Source of the DNA: Hyphococcus sp.
Lineage (GTDB): Bacteria; Pseudomonadota; Alphaproteobacteria; Caulobacterales; Parvularculaceae
Direction of reading: 5' to 3'
NCBI GenBank assembly: GCA_021604605.1
Contig: BQJH01000017.1
Coordinates: 1 to 22,991 of the forward strand
DNA: 22,991 nucleotides
The position numbers were made by a program, and so were the translations under genes. The notes under the pieces are model-generated. The model saw only the letters and a list, made by a program, of their open reading frames with translations, ran no database searches and was not told the DNA's origin. This document shows, one piece after another, positions 1 to 7,272 of the stretch; position 1 is the stretch's first letter, and the number at the start of each line of letters is the position of its first letter.

Positions 1-1
1 G

Positions 2-2191
2 GACGAGCGTGATCTCATTAAGCCAACACCGGAACAATCGGTGGCGCTCGAACAGGCCGAAAACAAGTTCAAAAATGCTGATGAAGCGGGTGTTGCAGCG
101 GAAGCCGCGTTCCACCGATCAGAGGAAGACCGCGCCAAAGCTGAAGAACAGGAATTGGCGTTGCGCGGGCCATTGCGCAAGGCTGAACAAAGCCTGACGG
201 AAATTGACGCGGAACGCGAAGCGTTGCGCAAAGTGCTGGCCGCCAATGAGTCTGAAGACTGGCGCCCGCTCATCGAAATGATCGACGTTGATCCCGGCTA
301 TGAAAACGCCCTTGCAGCCGCATTGGGTGATGATTTAAGCGCAGCGACTGACGAAGATGCACCGGCGCATTGGTCAACCTTTGGCAAAACGCCAAGCGAT
401 GATCCGCTCCCGGAGCACATCAGACCGCTTAGCGATTTCGTGCGTGCGCCGGAACAATTAGCCCGGCGCCTGACCTCTATCGGTGTCGTCGAGCGCGATG
501 CGGGTGATCGTCTTCGTTATGAGTTGAAACCCGGTCAACGGCTGGTTTCTCGTGACGGCGACTTCTGGCGCTGGGACGGATTTACTGCCCATTCAGACGC
601 CAAGACCGCCGCTGCTATTCGCCTTGAACAACGAAACCGCTTGCAGGTTCTCGAACGCGACTTTGAGAGCGCAGAAACAAGACGCCGCGATGCGGAATCT
701 GCGCACCAAGTCGCACTGGAAGCGCTGAAAAAAAATCAGGGATTTGAACGCGAAGCGCGGGTATTATTCTCTGAAGCGCGGCGCGCGCTCGACACCGCGC
801 GGGCAACGCTTTCTGGCCTTGAGCGCGATCATGAACGCGCCAATGCTCGCATCGCCTCAATCGATGAAAATCTTGCGCGCCTTGGTGAAGATAAAGTCGA
901 GACCGAACTCGCCCACAGCAATCTTGAAGAAGAAAAATCCGCTTTGCCCGACGCCGCATTGATCGCAGAAGGCGTATCCACAGCAAGAGACGAAGTCTCT
1001 AAAGCGCGCGCACGCGCCGGGGAAGCCCGCGCCTCTTATAATGATCTGGCGCGCGAATCGAAAATGCGTGCAGAACGCCTGTCAGAATTATCGCGTGAGC
1101 GCGGTGTCTGGGCGTCTCGTGCTGAAACGGCTCAACTGCGCATCGAAGAATTGCAAAACCGGCTCGTTGAAACCGAAGCGGCCCATCAAAATGCCGCCGA
1201 AGCGCCGCAGCAGATTGAAGAAAAACGCAAACGTCTCCTCGATCAGATTTCAACGGCGGAAACAAAACGATCTGAAGCAGCGGACGCTCTCGCCCAGGGA
1301 CAGAACATTGCGCAAGAGGCGGATAAAACCGCAAAAGCCGCTGACCATGAAGCTTCAGAAGCGCGTGAAGCGAGGGCGCGGCTGGAAGCACAATCCGAGG
1401 CCGCCGCCGAGCGCGTTGAAGAAGCTTGCACCCTTGCGCAGGAAACGTGTGAAACGGCGCCGGAAAATCTTCTGGAACTTGCTGAGCACAAAGAAGGTAA
1501 AGACCTGCCGGCCCGTGATGACATTGACCGCAAGCTGGAACGCTATAAGCGCGAGCGGGAAAACCTCGGCGGCGTCAACTTACGCGCTGACGAAGAACTG
1601 CAAGAGGTTGGCGAACGCCTGACCGAGCTCAATGTCGAGCGTGAAGATTGCGAAGGCGCGATCCGCAAACTCCGCGCAGCCATTGGCGGATTGAACCGGG
1701 AAGCACGACAAAGATTGCTCGATGCTTTTGAAACCGTGAACACGAACTTTACTGATCTGTTCAAGCGTCTCTTCAATGGCGGTCATGCAGAATTACGACT
1801 GATCGACTCAGATGATCCGCTTGATGCTGGCCTGGAAATTTTTGCGTCACCACCCGGCAAGAAACTGGCGTCATTGTCTCTTATGTCTGGTGGTGAGCAG
1901 GCGCTGACAGCAACGGCGTTGATCTTCGCGGTCTTTATGGCGAACCCGGCGCCAGTGTGTGTTCTCGACGAGGTCGACGCACCGCTTGATGATGCGAATG
2001 TGGAACGTTTCTGCCGTATGCTGCACGAAATGGCGCAGGAAACAGAAACCCGCTTCATCATCATCACGCACCATGCGCTGACCATGTCGCGCATGAACCG
2101 GTTGTTCGGCGTCACGATGATCGAGCGCGGCGTGTCGCAACTTGTTTCTGTTGATCTGTCAAAAGCCGAACAATTAGCGGCTGCGGAGTAG
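2..2191 (+). CDS. smc: Chromosome segregation ATPase SMC (5'-truncated by the window)
   Basis: The frame is open from the first bases of the window, so this is the C-terminal 729 residues of a longer protein; the GTG at 41 is internal, not a start. SMC dimers bind ScpA and ScpB and compact and segregate the chromosome using ATP. Visible from the N-terminal side: the end of the first coiled-coil arm; a hinge-like globular segment at about residues 82-213 (containing EVDPGYE-like IDVDPGYENALAAALGDDL); a long Ala/Glu/Arg-rich return coiled coil; and the C-terminal ATPase head. The head has the ABC signature LMSGGEQALTA at about residue 626, then Walker B VCVLDEVDAPLDDAN and the switch region IIITHH. 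The N-terminal Walker A lies outside the window. The gene ends 2 bases from the stop of a convergent lipoprotein gene. Identification is firm. Confidence 0.97.
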   Translation, partial: DERDLIKPTPEQSVALEQAENKFKNADEAGVAAEAAFHRSEEDRAKAEEQELALRGPLRKAEQSLTEIDAEREALRKVLAANESEDWRPLIEMIDVDPGYENALAAALGDDLSAATDEDAPAHWSTFGKTPSDDPLPEHIRPLSDFVRAPEQLARRLTSIGVVERDAGDRLRYELKPGQRLVSRDGDFWRWDGFTAHSDAKTAAAIRLEQRNRLQVLERDFESAETRRRDAESAHQVALEALKKNQGFEREARVLFSEARRALDTARATLSGLERDHERANARIASIDENLARLGEDKVETELAHSNLEEEKSALPDAALIAEGVSTARDEVSKARARAGEARASYNDLARESKMRAERLSELSRERGVWASRAETAQLRIEELQNRLVETEAAHQNAAEAPQQIEEKRKRLLDQISTAETKRSEAADALAQGQNIAQEADKTAKAADHEASEAREARARLEAQSEAAAERVEEACTLAQETCETAPENLLELAEHKEGKDLPARDDIDRKLERYKRERENLGGVNLRADEELQEVGERLTELNVEREDCEGAIRKLRAAIGGLNREARQRLLDAFETVNTNFTDLFKRLFNGGHAELRLIDSDDPLDAGLEIFASPPGKKLASLSLMSGGEQALTATALIFAVFMANPAPVCVLDEVDAPLDDANVERFCRMLHEMAQETETRFIIITHHALTMSRMNRLFGVTMIERGVSQLVSVDLSKAEQLAAAE

Positions 2192-2200
2192 GATTACTCC
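2185..2200. terminator. Small hairpin on both stop codons of convergent genes
   Basis: GGAGTA (2185-2190), loop GGAT, TACTCC (2195-2200) form a perfect 6-bp stem. It contains the TAG of smc and the TAA of the opposite lipoprotein gene. The next bases on the plus strand hold only a short T run (about 2212-2216), and the minus side has none, so it would be a weak intrinsic terminator at best. Confidence 0.3.
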
Positions 2201-2589
2201 ACCTTAACGCTTTTCACATAAGATGCGTTGATCCATAGATCGATGACCTGATCGCCTTTGTTGCTGTTGGTCATGTAGACGACGCCGTCATCGGCGAAGT
2301 CTTCTACCGATTCAGTTTTATCGCCGCGAACAATCACGTCGCCGCCAAGCGTCCAGACAATGCCGGCGTCGGTTCGATTGATATTGACAAGTTTGGTGTC
2401 GTCACCAGCGTAAACCACCGCAAATTTCGTTGGCTCATATTCCACAAGCAGGGAATCGGCGCCAAGCATCGGCATATAGCTCATCTCGCCTGTAATTTCC
2501 GTGTCGTAAGACTTGCCGCACGCCGCCGCCAACAGCGTCAACATGACAATTCCGCTTTTTGCGCCAAGCATTTTGATATTGAATACCAT
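2194..2589 (-). CDS. Small lipoprotein of unknown function (131 aa)
   Basis: I do not recognise the family. The protein starts with a positively charged segment and a hydrophobic stretch ending in a lipobox, LAAAC, with the lipidated cysteine at residue 24. It should therefore be exported and anchored to a membrane, probably the outer membrane or the periplasmic face. The mature part of about 107 residues is rich in Val, Asp and Gly, has no further cysteine, and looks like a small beta-rich domain. I chose the ATG at 2589 because AAAGGAGG lies 7 bases upstream; a longer reading from 2616 would put that ribosome site inside the coding region. It is convergent with smc (2 bases between stops) and divergent from the DUF1428 gene. 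The coding call is strong; function is unknown. Confidence 0.85.
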   Translation of the reverse strand: MVFNIKMLGAKSGIVMLTLLAAACGKSYDTEITGEMSYMPMLGADSLLVEYEPTKFAVVYAGDDTKLVNINRTDAGIVWTLGGDVIVRGDKTESVEDFADDGVVYMTNSNKGDQVIDLWINASYVKSVKVE

Positions 2590-2638
2590 GAACACGCCTC
2601 CTTTATGGCCCGCCAACGCCGCTCGTCCGCTAGCTGGC

Positions 2639-2667
2639 TTGACGCCTTGATTAACGCCACCTTATCC
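2639..2667 (+). promoter_or_regulatory. Predicted sigma-70-type promoter for the DUF1428 gene
   Basis: TTGACG (2639-2644) and TTATCC (2662-2667) are separated by 17 bases, about 50 bases upstream of the DUF1428 start. The -35 context GCTTGACGC is identical to the one in front of the atp operon. This is a motif match only. Confidence 0.5.
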
Positions 2668-2714
2668 GGAATGCTGGCGCGGCGCAAAACACAAAATCAA
2701 TACAGGAGAGGCTC

Positions 2715-3065
2715 ATGACCTATGTTGACGGGTATGTTCTGGCCGTAAAAACCAACCGGAAAAACGACTATCTGAAAATGGCGAAAGAAGTGGCGCCGGT
2801 TTTTAAGGACCACGGCGCCCTTACCATTGTAGAGTGTTGGGGAGACGACGTGCCTGACGGTAAAGTTACGTCTTTTCCAATGGCGGTGAAGCTTGAAGAA
2901 GATGAAACGGTCGTTTTTTCATGGATCACCTGGCCTTCAAAGGCGGTCCGCGATAAGGGACTAAAAAGCGCTATGGACGATCCACGAATGAAACCGCCTG
3001 AGGATATGGCATTCGATGGTAAGCGGATGATTTTCGGCGGCTTTGAAACCATCCTCAACCTGTGA
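2715..3065 (+). CDS. DUF1428 family protein (YbaA-like, 116 aa)
   Basis: Full-length member of the small DUF1428 family, recognised by the opening MTYVDGYVLAV, the central HGALTIVECWGDDVPDGKV, the VVFSWITWPSKAVRD segment and the closing FDGKRMIFGGFETIL. The family is thought to have a dimeric ferredoxin-like alpha/beta fold related to antibiotic-biosynthesis-monooxygenase-like domains; the biochemical role is not established, so none is assigned. It is soluble, with no signal peptide. The ATG at 2715 is supported by AGGAGAGG a few bases upstream. It is probably monocistronic: a promoter-like element precedes it, and the next gene is convergent with its stop 25 bases away. Confidence 0.92.
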   Translation: MTYVDGYVLAVKTNRKNDYLKMAKEVAPVFKDHGALTIVECWGDDVPDGKVTSFPMAVKLEEDETVVFSWITWPSKAVRDKGLKSAMDDPRMKPPEDMAFDGKRMIFGGFETILNL

Positions 3066-3086
3066 CGTCTCGTTGCTTCTTTCAGG

Positions 3087-3105
3087 CAGTTTAACCGCTA
3101 AACTG
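3087..3105. terminator. Hairpin between convergent DUF1428 and GST genes
   Basis: CAGTTTA (3087-3093), loop ACCGC, TAAACTG (3099-3105): a perfect 7-bp stem that includes the TAA stop of the minus-strand gene. No T run follows on either side, so termination by it alone is uncertain. Confidence 0.3.
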
Positions 3106-3795
3106 GCTGCCGACCGTACTCTCCTTCGGCGGTACGGGCGTAAACTCTCGCGCATCCGAAAACGCCTTCACAAAAGCGGGCCGTTTTGAAATCTTTGACA
3201 GGTAGCGCCGGAAGATACTCGCCTGACAAAGACCATAACCTTTTGCCCATGTCACGTTGTGACCAATGACACAGTCGGCCGCCGTGAACCTATCGCCGCA
3301 AATGAAGTCTCCCTTCTCCAGACGCGCCGTCAATTGAGGCTCGACCTCATTTTGAAACTTGCTTCTGTAGCGCTCGATCGTATGGGGGTCCGCTTCTGAT
3401 TTCGGCAACAGGTGCTCATGAATGCGGATCTGCCAAAGCATCATATCCATCCACGAACCGCCAAAATGCAGCATCTGGAGATAATCGGCGCGGGCTGGCG
3501 ATAATTCGTTTGCCGGCGGCGCCAGTTCTTTTTCCGGAAACGCATCCGCCAGCAAGGCGACCATGGCGGCGCTTTCCAGCATATGCTTGCGCTCGCCATT
3601 ATCCCACGTGATTTCAAGCACCGGCACATTGTGATTGGGGTTCATTGCCATGAACTCTGGCCCATATTGGACCCCGCCATAGAGGTTGACCGTCTCGACC
3701 TCAAAATCGTCCCCGACAGTTTCATGGAGCACCCACCGCACTCTGGCGCTTCTCGTGGCCGGAAAATGAAAAAGCTTGATATGGTCTACCTTCAT
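3091..3795 (-). CDS. Glutathione S-transferase-like protein (234 aa)
   Basis: Cytosolic GST-fold protein. The N-terminal thioredoxin-like half begins IKLFHFPATRSARVRWVLHE, the usual place for the activating Ser/Tyr/Cys of GSTs. It contains the NVPVLEI cis-proline segment (about residue 57) and the LESAAMVALLAD segment that binds the gamma-glutamyl group of glutathione. The helical C-terminal half carries FTAADCVIGHNV, the conserved N-capping motif of GST alpha-helix 6. Length is typical (200-240). GSTs conjugate or reduce electrophiles with glutathione, but subclass and substrate cannot be read from the sequence. The start ATG at 3795 is preceded by AAAGGA at a slightly long spacing. It is convergent with the DUF1428 gene; its upstream side is shared with the atp operon leader. 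Confidence 0.88.
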   Translation of the reverse strand: MKVDHIKLFHFPATRSARVRWVLHETVGDDFEVETVNLYGGVQYGPEFMAMNPNHNVPVLEITWDNGERKHMLESAAMVALLADAFPEKELAPPANELSPARADYLQMLHFGGSWMDMMLWQIRIHEHLLPKSEADPHTIERYRSKFQNEVEPQLTARLEKGDFICGDRFTAADCVIGHNVTWAKGYGLCQASIFRRYLSKISKRPAFVKAFSDAREFTPVPPKESTVGSQFSG

Positions 3796-3912
3796 CGGGC
3801 TTTGTCCTTTTGATTGCTAATATCGCCGAAAAACAGGGCCCATAAACAGGCATCGGCGCAGACAATGATTCCACTTGAGAGTGATATTTGGGGGCTTGAA
3901 CAGAAGCTTTCA

Positions 3913-3942
3913 GCCGCGTCTGCCGCGTCGTCTCGACGCGGC
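3913..3942. repeat. Short direct repeat merging into a 9-bp hairpin, atp upstream region
   Basis: GCCGCGTC occurs twice (3913-3920 and 3922-3929). The second copy opens a perfect inverted repeat, GCCGCGTCG (3922-3930), loop TCT, CGACGCGGC (3934-3942). It lies in the non-coding stretch between the GST gene and the atp promoter. Only a weak T run (TAATTTCC) follows on the plus strand. Function is not evident. Confidence 0.55.
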
Positions 3943-3988
3943 TAATTTCCTCTATAAAATTCAACCGGTTATGAGGGAAAACCCTTGC

Positions 3989-4017
3989 TTGACGCTGCGC
4001 TGCAGCGCCTATATGGT
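3989..4017 (+). promoter_or_regulatory. Predicted promoter of the F0 ATP-synthase operon
   Basis: TTGACG (3989-3994) is followed by TATATGGT (4010-4017), giving a 15-base spacer to TATATG or 17 bases to TATGGT. It lies about 60 bases before the atpI start. The spacer contains a perfect 12-base palindrome, GCGCTGCAGCGC (3997-4008), which could be an operator or chance. Confidence 0.6.
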
Positions 4018-4033
4018 CCGCGCGATTTTCAAG

Positions 4034-4057
4034 GGGTGCAGGCGTCCGTTTGCACCC
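4034..4057 (+). promoter_or_regulatory. Leader hairpin in front of atpI
   Basis: GGGTGCA (4034-4040), a 10-base loop, TGCACCC (4051-4057): a perfect 7-bp stem in the predicted 5' untranslated region, ending 16 bases before the atpI ATG. atpI has no good Shine-Dalgarno sequence, so this structure may influence its translation or mRNA stability. No T run follows, so it is not a terminator. Confidence 0.5.
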
Positions 4058-4073
4058 ACTTTCGGGCAAGTAA

Positions 4074-4358
4074 ATGGCGGAAGACGCCGGCAAAGAGGAA
4101 CCACCCTCACTGGAAGACTTTTCGGAGCGCCTCGACGCCATGCGCGGGGCCAATGAACCGGATAGCGATCCAAAGGGTAATGGCGCCGCCTGGGGCAAAG
4201 CAATGCGCGTTTCCTCAGAATTGCTGGCCGGGCTTTTTGTCGGATCGTTGCTCGGATTGGGATTGGATAAGTGGTTGGGAACCGCGCCTTTATTCCTTCT
4301 GATCGGAATGGGGCTTGGCTTTGCCGCCGGACTGCGAAATTTATCGCGGTCGCTATAG
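4074..4358 (+). CDS. atpI: ATP synthase accessory protein I (AtpI)
   Basis: First gene of the F0 operon; 94 residues. It has a charged N-terminal region of about 40 residues and then two membrane helices separated by a short turn: about residues 48-64 (LLAGLFVGSLLGLGLDKWLG) and 67-87. The Gly-rich GLGLDKWLGTAPL turn and FAAGLRNL ending are typical of the AtpI/AtpZ-like group. AtpI is not part of the enzyme itself; it has been implicated in assembly of the c-ring in the membrane and in Mg/Ca transport. The start has only a poor ribosome site (GGGCAAG). It is followed after 58 bases by atpB, as is usual in alphaproteobacteria. Confidence 0.93.
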   Translation: MAEDAGKEEPPSLEDFSERLDAMRGANEPDSDPKGNGAAWGKAMRVSSELLAGLFVGSLLGLGLDKWLGTAPLFLLIGMGLGFAAGLRNLSRSL

Positions 4359-4416
4359 AGAGTTTTAACCAGGTATTGTTCGCAAGACGGGCAATCATCT
4401 GCAGACGGGAAAAGAC

Positions 4417-5208
4417 ATGTTTGGACTACGCGCTGAAGGCCCAATGGAGCAGTTTCAAATTCTGCCGATTGTCGACCTTCACCTTGGCTCTATCGATATC
4501 TCTCTGACGAATTCAGCGCTGTGGATGATTATCGGCACTGGCGCGATCTGTCTTTTCTTCCTGGTGGCGACACGCCGCGCCGCACTGATCCCCAGCCGGG
4601 CCCAGTCAATGGCGGAAGTCATCTACGAATTTGTCTCTGACCTTGTGCGCGACACAATCGGCGCAGAGGGGCGGAAATTCTTCCCTTATGTTTTCACGCT
4701 GTTCATCTTCATTCTGGCGATGAACCTATTTGGTCTTTTGCCAAGCTTACCTTGGATTGCTCATGAATTGCATACATTCACGCCAACCAGCCATCTGATT
4801 GTCACGCTGGCGCTGGCCATGGTGACGATCACCATCGTCATTGTTTACGGTTTTTACAAAAACGGGCTGGGCTTTTTAAGACTGTTCTGGCCATCCGGTC
4901 TGCCGCTTTGGTTGATGCCGCTCTTGTGCCTGATTGAGGTGATCTCATTCCTCTCACGGCCTTTAAGTCTGGCTGTCCGGCTATTCGCGAATATGTTTGC
5001 CGGTCACGTTATTTTGAAGCTTTTTGCAGGGTTTGTCGTATCCCTGATTGGCGCCGGCGGGGCTGTGATGGCCTTTAGCATTGCACCGTTCCTGGGCGCT
5101 ATTGCCGTGACCGCACTGGAATTTCTGGTGGCGGCGCTACAGGCATATGTCTTTGCGGTTCTGACTTGCATCTATCTCAGCGACGCGGCGCACGCCGCCG
5201 ACCACTAA
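4417..5208 (+). CDS. atpB: ATP synthase F0 subunit a
   Basis: Subunit a (263 aa) forms the stationary half-channels through which protons reach and leave the c-ring. Five or six hydrophobic segments are visible, among them about residues 34-51, 90-110, 126-146, 163-180 and the C-terminal pair 197-250. The essential arginine is Arg188 in PLSLAVRLFANMFAGH, which corresponds to Arg210 of the E. coli protein. The C-terminal helix has FLVAALQAYVFAVLTCIYL, including the conserved Gln. The N-terminal PMEQFQILPIVDL matches the alphaproteobacterial form. Second gene of the operon, with a weak ribosome site (GACGGGAAAAG). Complete. Confidence 0.98.
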   Translation: MFGLRAEGPMEQFQILPIVDLHLGSIDISLTNSALWMIIGTGAICLFFLVATRRAALIPSRAQSMAEVIYEFVSDLVRDTIGAEGRKFFPYVFTLFIFILAMNLFGLLPSLPWIAHELHTFTPTSHLIVTLALAMVTITIVIVYGFYKNGLGFLRLFWPSGLPLWLMPLLCLIEVISFLSRPLSLAVRLFANMFAGHVILKLFAGFVVSLIGAGGAVMAFSIAPFLGAIAVTALEFLVAALQAYVFAVLTCIYLSDAAHAADH

Positions 5209-5291
5209 ACGAAGATTTCCCGCGCGGGCTTTAAGGGCCATCCGCGACATCGGGATTACCGGCTCAAGAAAACTTTTTAGGAGTGAATAAA

Positions 5292-5519
5292 ATGGACGCA
5301 GAAGCAGCAAAACTAATTGGCGCAGGCTTAGCCGCTATCCCTCTCGCGGGTGCTGGTGTTGGTCTTGGTCTTATCTTCGGTAACTTCCTTTCAGGCGCAT
5401 TCCGCAATCCTTCTGCGGCTGCTGCAAATCAGCCAACAATGCTTCTCGCATTCGCGCTGACAGAGTTTACCGGCCTTCTCGGCTTCGCGATCGCAATGAT
5501 CATTCTTTACACATTCTAA
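5292..5519 (+). CDS. atpE: ATP synthase F0 subunit c
   Basis: Proteolipid of 75 residues that oligomerises into the rotating c-ring. It is a helical hairpin: a Gly-rich first helix (GAGLAAIPLAGAGVGLGLIFG), the polar loop FRNP (Arg38) facing F1, and a second helix carrying the proton-binding carboxylate Glu58 in FALTEFTGLLGF. Glu instead of Asp is usual outside enterobacteria. No sodium-binding signature is evident, so proton coupling is inferred. The ATG at 5292 is chosen over the in-frame GTG at 5283 because AGGAG (5279-5283) sits 8 bases before the ATG and overlaps that GTG. This is the strongest ribosome site of the operon, fitting the high copy number of subunit c. An 83-base gap after atpB holds a CCCGCGCGGG palindrome (5219-5228). 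Confidence 0.98.
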   Translation: MDAEAAKLIGAGLAAIPLAGAGVGLGLIFGNFLSGAFRNPSAAAANQPTMLLAFALTEFTGLLGFAIAMIILYTF

Positions 5520-5554
5520 GCAGCCTGGCTGTTTAGCAATTAAGGAGAGGGTCA

Positions 5555-6115
5555 TTGTCCGTCTTCGCAATCATTTCGAGCGCCGCTGCCGCCGCTGAAG
5601 AAGTTCACGGTGAAGCGGCCTCTGCGGGCCTGCCCCAGCTTGATCCCACATGGTGGCCAAGTCAGCTGTTCTGGCTGGCGATCACGTTCGGCATTCTTTA
5701 TGCGCTGATGTCAGGCAAATTTCTGCCGGCCATTGGCGGCGCCATAGAAGAACGTCGAGACAGGATTGCTGACGATCTCGATCAGGCCAGCGAGTTTAAA
5801 GGGCAGGCTGAAAAGGCTGAACAAGACTATGTTCAGGCGCTTGCCGACGCCAAGGCCAAAGCACAAGGTATTGCTGCGGATACAAGGACTGAAGTAGACG
5901 CAGAAATTGCCAAGCTTCAAGCCGAGACTGACAAAGAACTGGAAAAACAGCTCGGCGTCGCCGAAGCGCGCATCACTGAGATGAAAACCAAAGCCGCTGA
6001 AAAGGTCCGTGACGCCGCTGCGGACACGGCCCGCGCCCTTGTCGAAACTCTGATTGATGAAGCGCCAACCCAAGAGGCCGCGACCCGCGCTGTCTCCTCC
6101 GTTTCATCGGATTAA
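5555..6115 (+). CDS. atpF': ATP synthase F0 subunit b' (TTG start)
   Basis: One of two related b-type stator subunits, as in alphaproteobacteria and cyanobacteria; b and b' form a heterodimer linking the membrane sector to F1. The 186-residue protein has a short Ala-rich N-terminus, one membrane helix at about residues 37-55 (SQLFWLAITFGILYALMSG), then a long Ala/Glu/Lys coiled coil. The start is TTG at 5555. AAGGAGAGG (5542-5550) lies just upstream, an in-frame TAG occurs at 5534, and no in-frame ATG or GTG comes before the membrane helix, so the TTG is well supported. It follows atpE by 35 bases and precedes atpF by 15. Confidence 0.96.
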   Translation: MSVFAIISSAAAAAEEVHGEAASAGLPQLDPTWWPSQLFWLAITFGILYALMSGKFLPAIGGAIEERRDRIADDLDQASEFKGQAEKAEQDYVQALADAKAKAQGIAADTRTEVDAEIAKLQAETDKELEKQLGVAEARITEMKTKAAEKVRDAAADTARALVETLIDEAPTQEAATRAVSSVSSD

Positions 6116-6130
6116 ACCGGAACAGACCTC

Positions 6131-6697
6131 ATGACTATTTCCTTCCCCGCCATCATGATAGCCGCCGCAGAAGAAGCCGCCGAAGCTGGCGCCGAGCACG
6201 CAAGCGGCGGCTTGTTGGCGGATACGTCGTTCTGGGTTCTGGTCTCCTTTGTCATTGTCATCGGTATCTTTGCGCGCGTGGGTCTGCACAAGATGATCAC
6301 GGCGGGCCTCGATAAGCGCGCGCAGAACATTTCCGATGAGATCAATGAAGCGCGCAAGATGCGGGAAGAAGCGCAGGAATTGCTGGCTCGTTATCAGCGT
6401 CGTCAACGCGAGGCGGAAGATGAAGCGGCCGCTATCGTCAAACAGGCAAAAGCCGACGCCAAAAACATGGCCGCAGAAGCGCGTGACAAGATCAACGCAC
6501 AAATGGAACGCCGGACCAAAGCCGCTGAAGAAAAGATCGCCCGTGCTGAGGCGCAAGCCCTATCAGAAGTACGTGGACAAACGGCTGATCTGGCTGTTGA
6601 AGCAGCGCGCACGATCATTCGCGAACGCATGGACGCCGGTGCGCAAACAGCCTTCGCCGACAAGGCTATTTCTGGACTGCGCAACAAGCTGAATTAA
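6131..6697 (+). CDS. atpF: ATP synthase F0 subunit b
   Basis: Second b-type subunit (188 aa) and partner of b' in the peripheral stalk. An Ala/Glu-rich N-terminal segment (about residues 10-30) leads to one membrane helix (SFWVLVSFVIVIGIFARVG, about 33-51). This is followed by a heptad-like, highly charged helix containing RRQREAEDEAAAIVKQAKAD, typical of subunit b, and the C-terminal delta-contacting region with AARTIIRERM. The start ATG at 6131 lies 15 bases after the b' stop. The stop TAA shares its last base with the ATG of the next gene, so translation of that gene is probably coupled. Confidence 0.97.
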   Translation: MTISFPAIMIAAAEEAAEAGAEHASGGLLADTSFWVLVSFVIVIGIFARVGLHKMITAGLDKRAQNISDEINEARKMREEAQELLARYQRRQREAEDEAAAIVKQAKADAKNMAAEARDKINAQMERRTKAAEEKIARAEAQALSEVRGQTADLAVEAARTIIRERMDAGAQTAFADKAISGLRNKLN

Positions 6698-7272
6698 TGG
6701 ACGTCCCATTTACAGGACGCCCCACCTCAGCCGCTGCGCAAGCTGTTCTCACATTCTGGTTTGAAGATACAAAGCCCTATCAGTGGTTTCGCCGCAGCGC
6801 CCAATTCGATCAGACTGTGCGCACACGATTTGGCGCCATGCATGAGGCCGCCTGTTCCGGCAGGCTGGATGTCTGGCAATCAAACCCGCACCATTGTCTG
6901 GCTTTAATTATTGTTCTCGATCAATTTTCCAGAAACACTTACCGCGATACGCCGCGCGCCTTCGCTCAGGATAAACAAGCGCTGGCCATCGCCAACGGCG
7001 CCATTCGCCGCCGCTACGATCAGCTGTTCGACCGAAAGGAAAAGGCATTTTTCTACATGCCTTTCATGCATTCGGAAGTGCTGGCAGTGCAGGAAAAATC
7101 CGTAGCGCTATACAAAGCACGATTGCCTGGAACCATGAATGTCCCATACGCCATCGAGCATCGGGATATCGTCAAGAAGTTTGGGCGCTTCCCCCATCGC
7201 AACAAGATTATGGGGCGTCAATCAACGCCAACCGAAACAGCTTTTCTAAAAGCTGGGGGCTTTAATCCTTAG
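6697..7272 (+). CDS. DUF924 family protein (191 aa), coupled to atpF
   Basis: Recognisable DUF924 protein. It has VLTFWFEDTKPYQWFRRS at the N-terminus, then LALIIVLDQFSRNTYRDTPRAF, FFYMPFMHSEVLAVQEKSV, and the C-terminal HRDIVKKFGRFPHRNKIMGR-ST motif. The family is all-helical and TPR-like, and no enzymatic activity is established for it to my knowledge. The conserved His, Arg and Asn residues of the HRDI and FGRFPHRN blocks suggest a ligand or active site. The gene begins within the atpF stop codon (TAATG), so it is translated from the atp message. Its last 11 bases overlap the convergent glutamate-synthase-domain gene. It is most likely a passenger of the operon; a role in ATP synthase assembly is possible but unsupported. 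Confidence 0.93.
   Translation: MDVPFTGRPTSAAAQAVLTFWFEDTKPYQWFRRSAQFDQTVRTRFGAMHEAACSGRLDVWQSNPHHCLALIIVLDQFSRNTYRDTPRAFAQDKQALAIANGAIRRRYDQLFDRKEKAFFYMPFMHSEVLAVQEKSVALYKARLPGTMNVPYAIEHRDIVKKFGRFPHRNKIMGRQSTPTETAFLKAGGFNP
7238..7255. terminator. Inverted repeat at the convergent DUF924/GOGAT-domain junction
   Basis: CAGCTTTT (7238-7245), CT, AAAAGCTG (7248-7255): an 8-bp inverted repeat inside the DUF924 coding end, 7 bases beyond the minus-strand stop. An overlapping alternative stem, AAAGC/GCTTT, occupies 7249-7263. These stems are AT-rich and are candidate 3'-end structures only. Confidence 0.3.

Noticed and set aside
1041..1622. 193-residue plus-strand open frame inside smc
   Set aside because: It is a +1 shadow of the coiled-coil coding region; the Lys/Arg-rich translation has no protein-like pattern.
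3722..4444. 240-residue minus-strand open frame across the atp leader, atpI and the start of atpB
   Set aside because: It is antisense to the well-identified atpI and has low-complexity, Arg/Pro/Ser-rich composition typical of a shadow frame.
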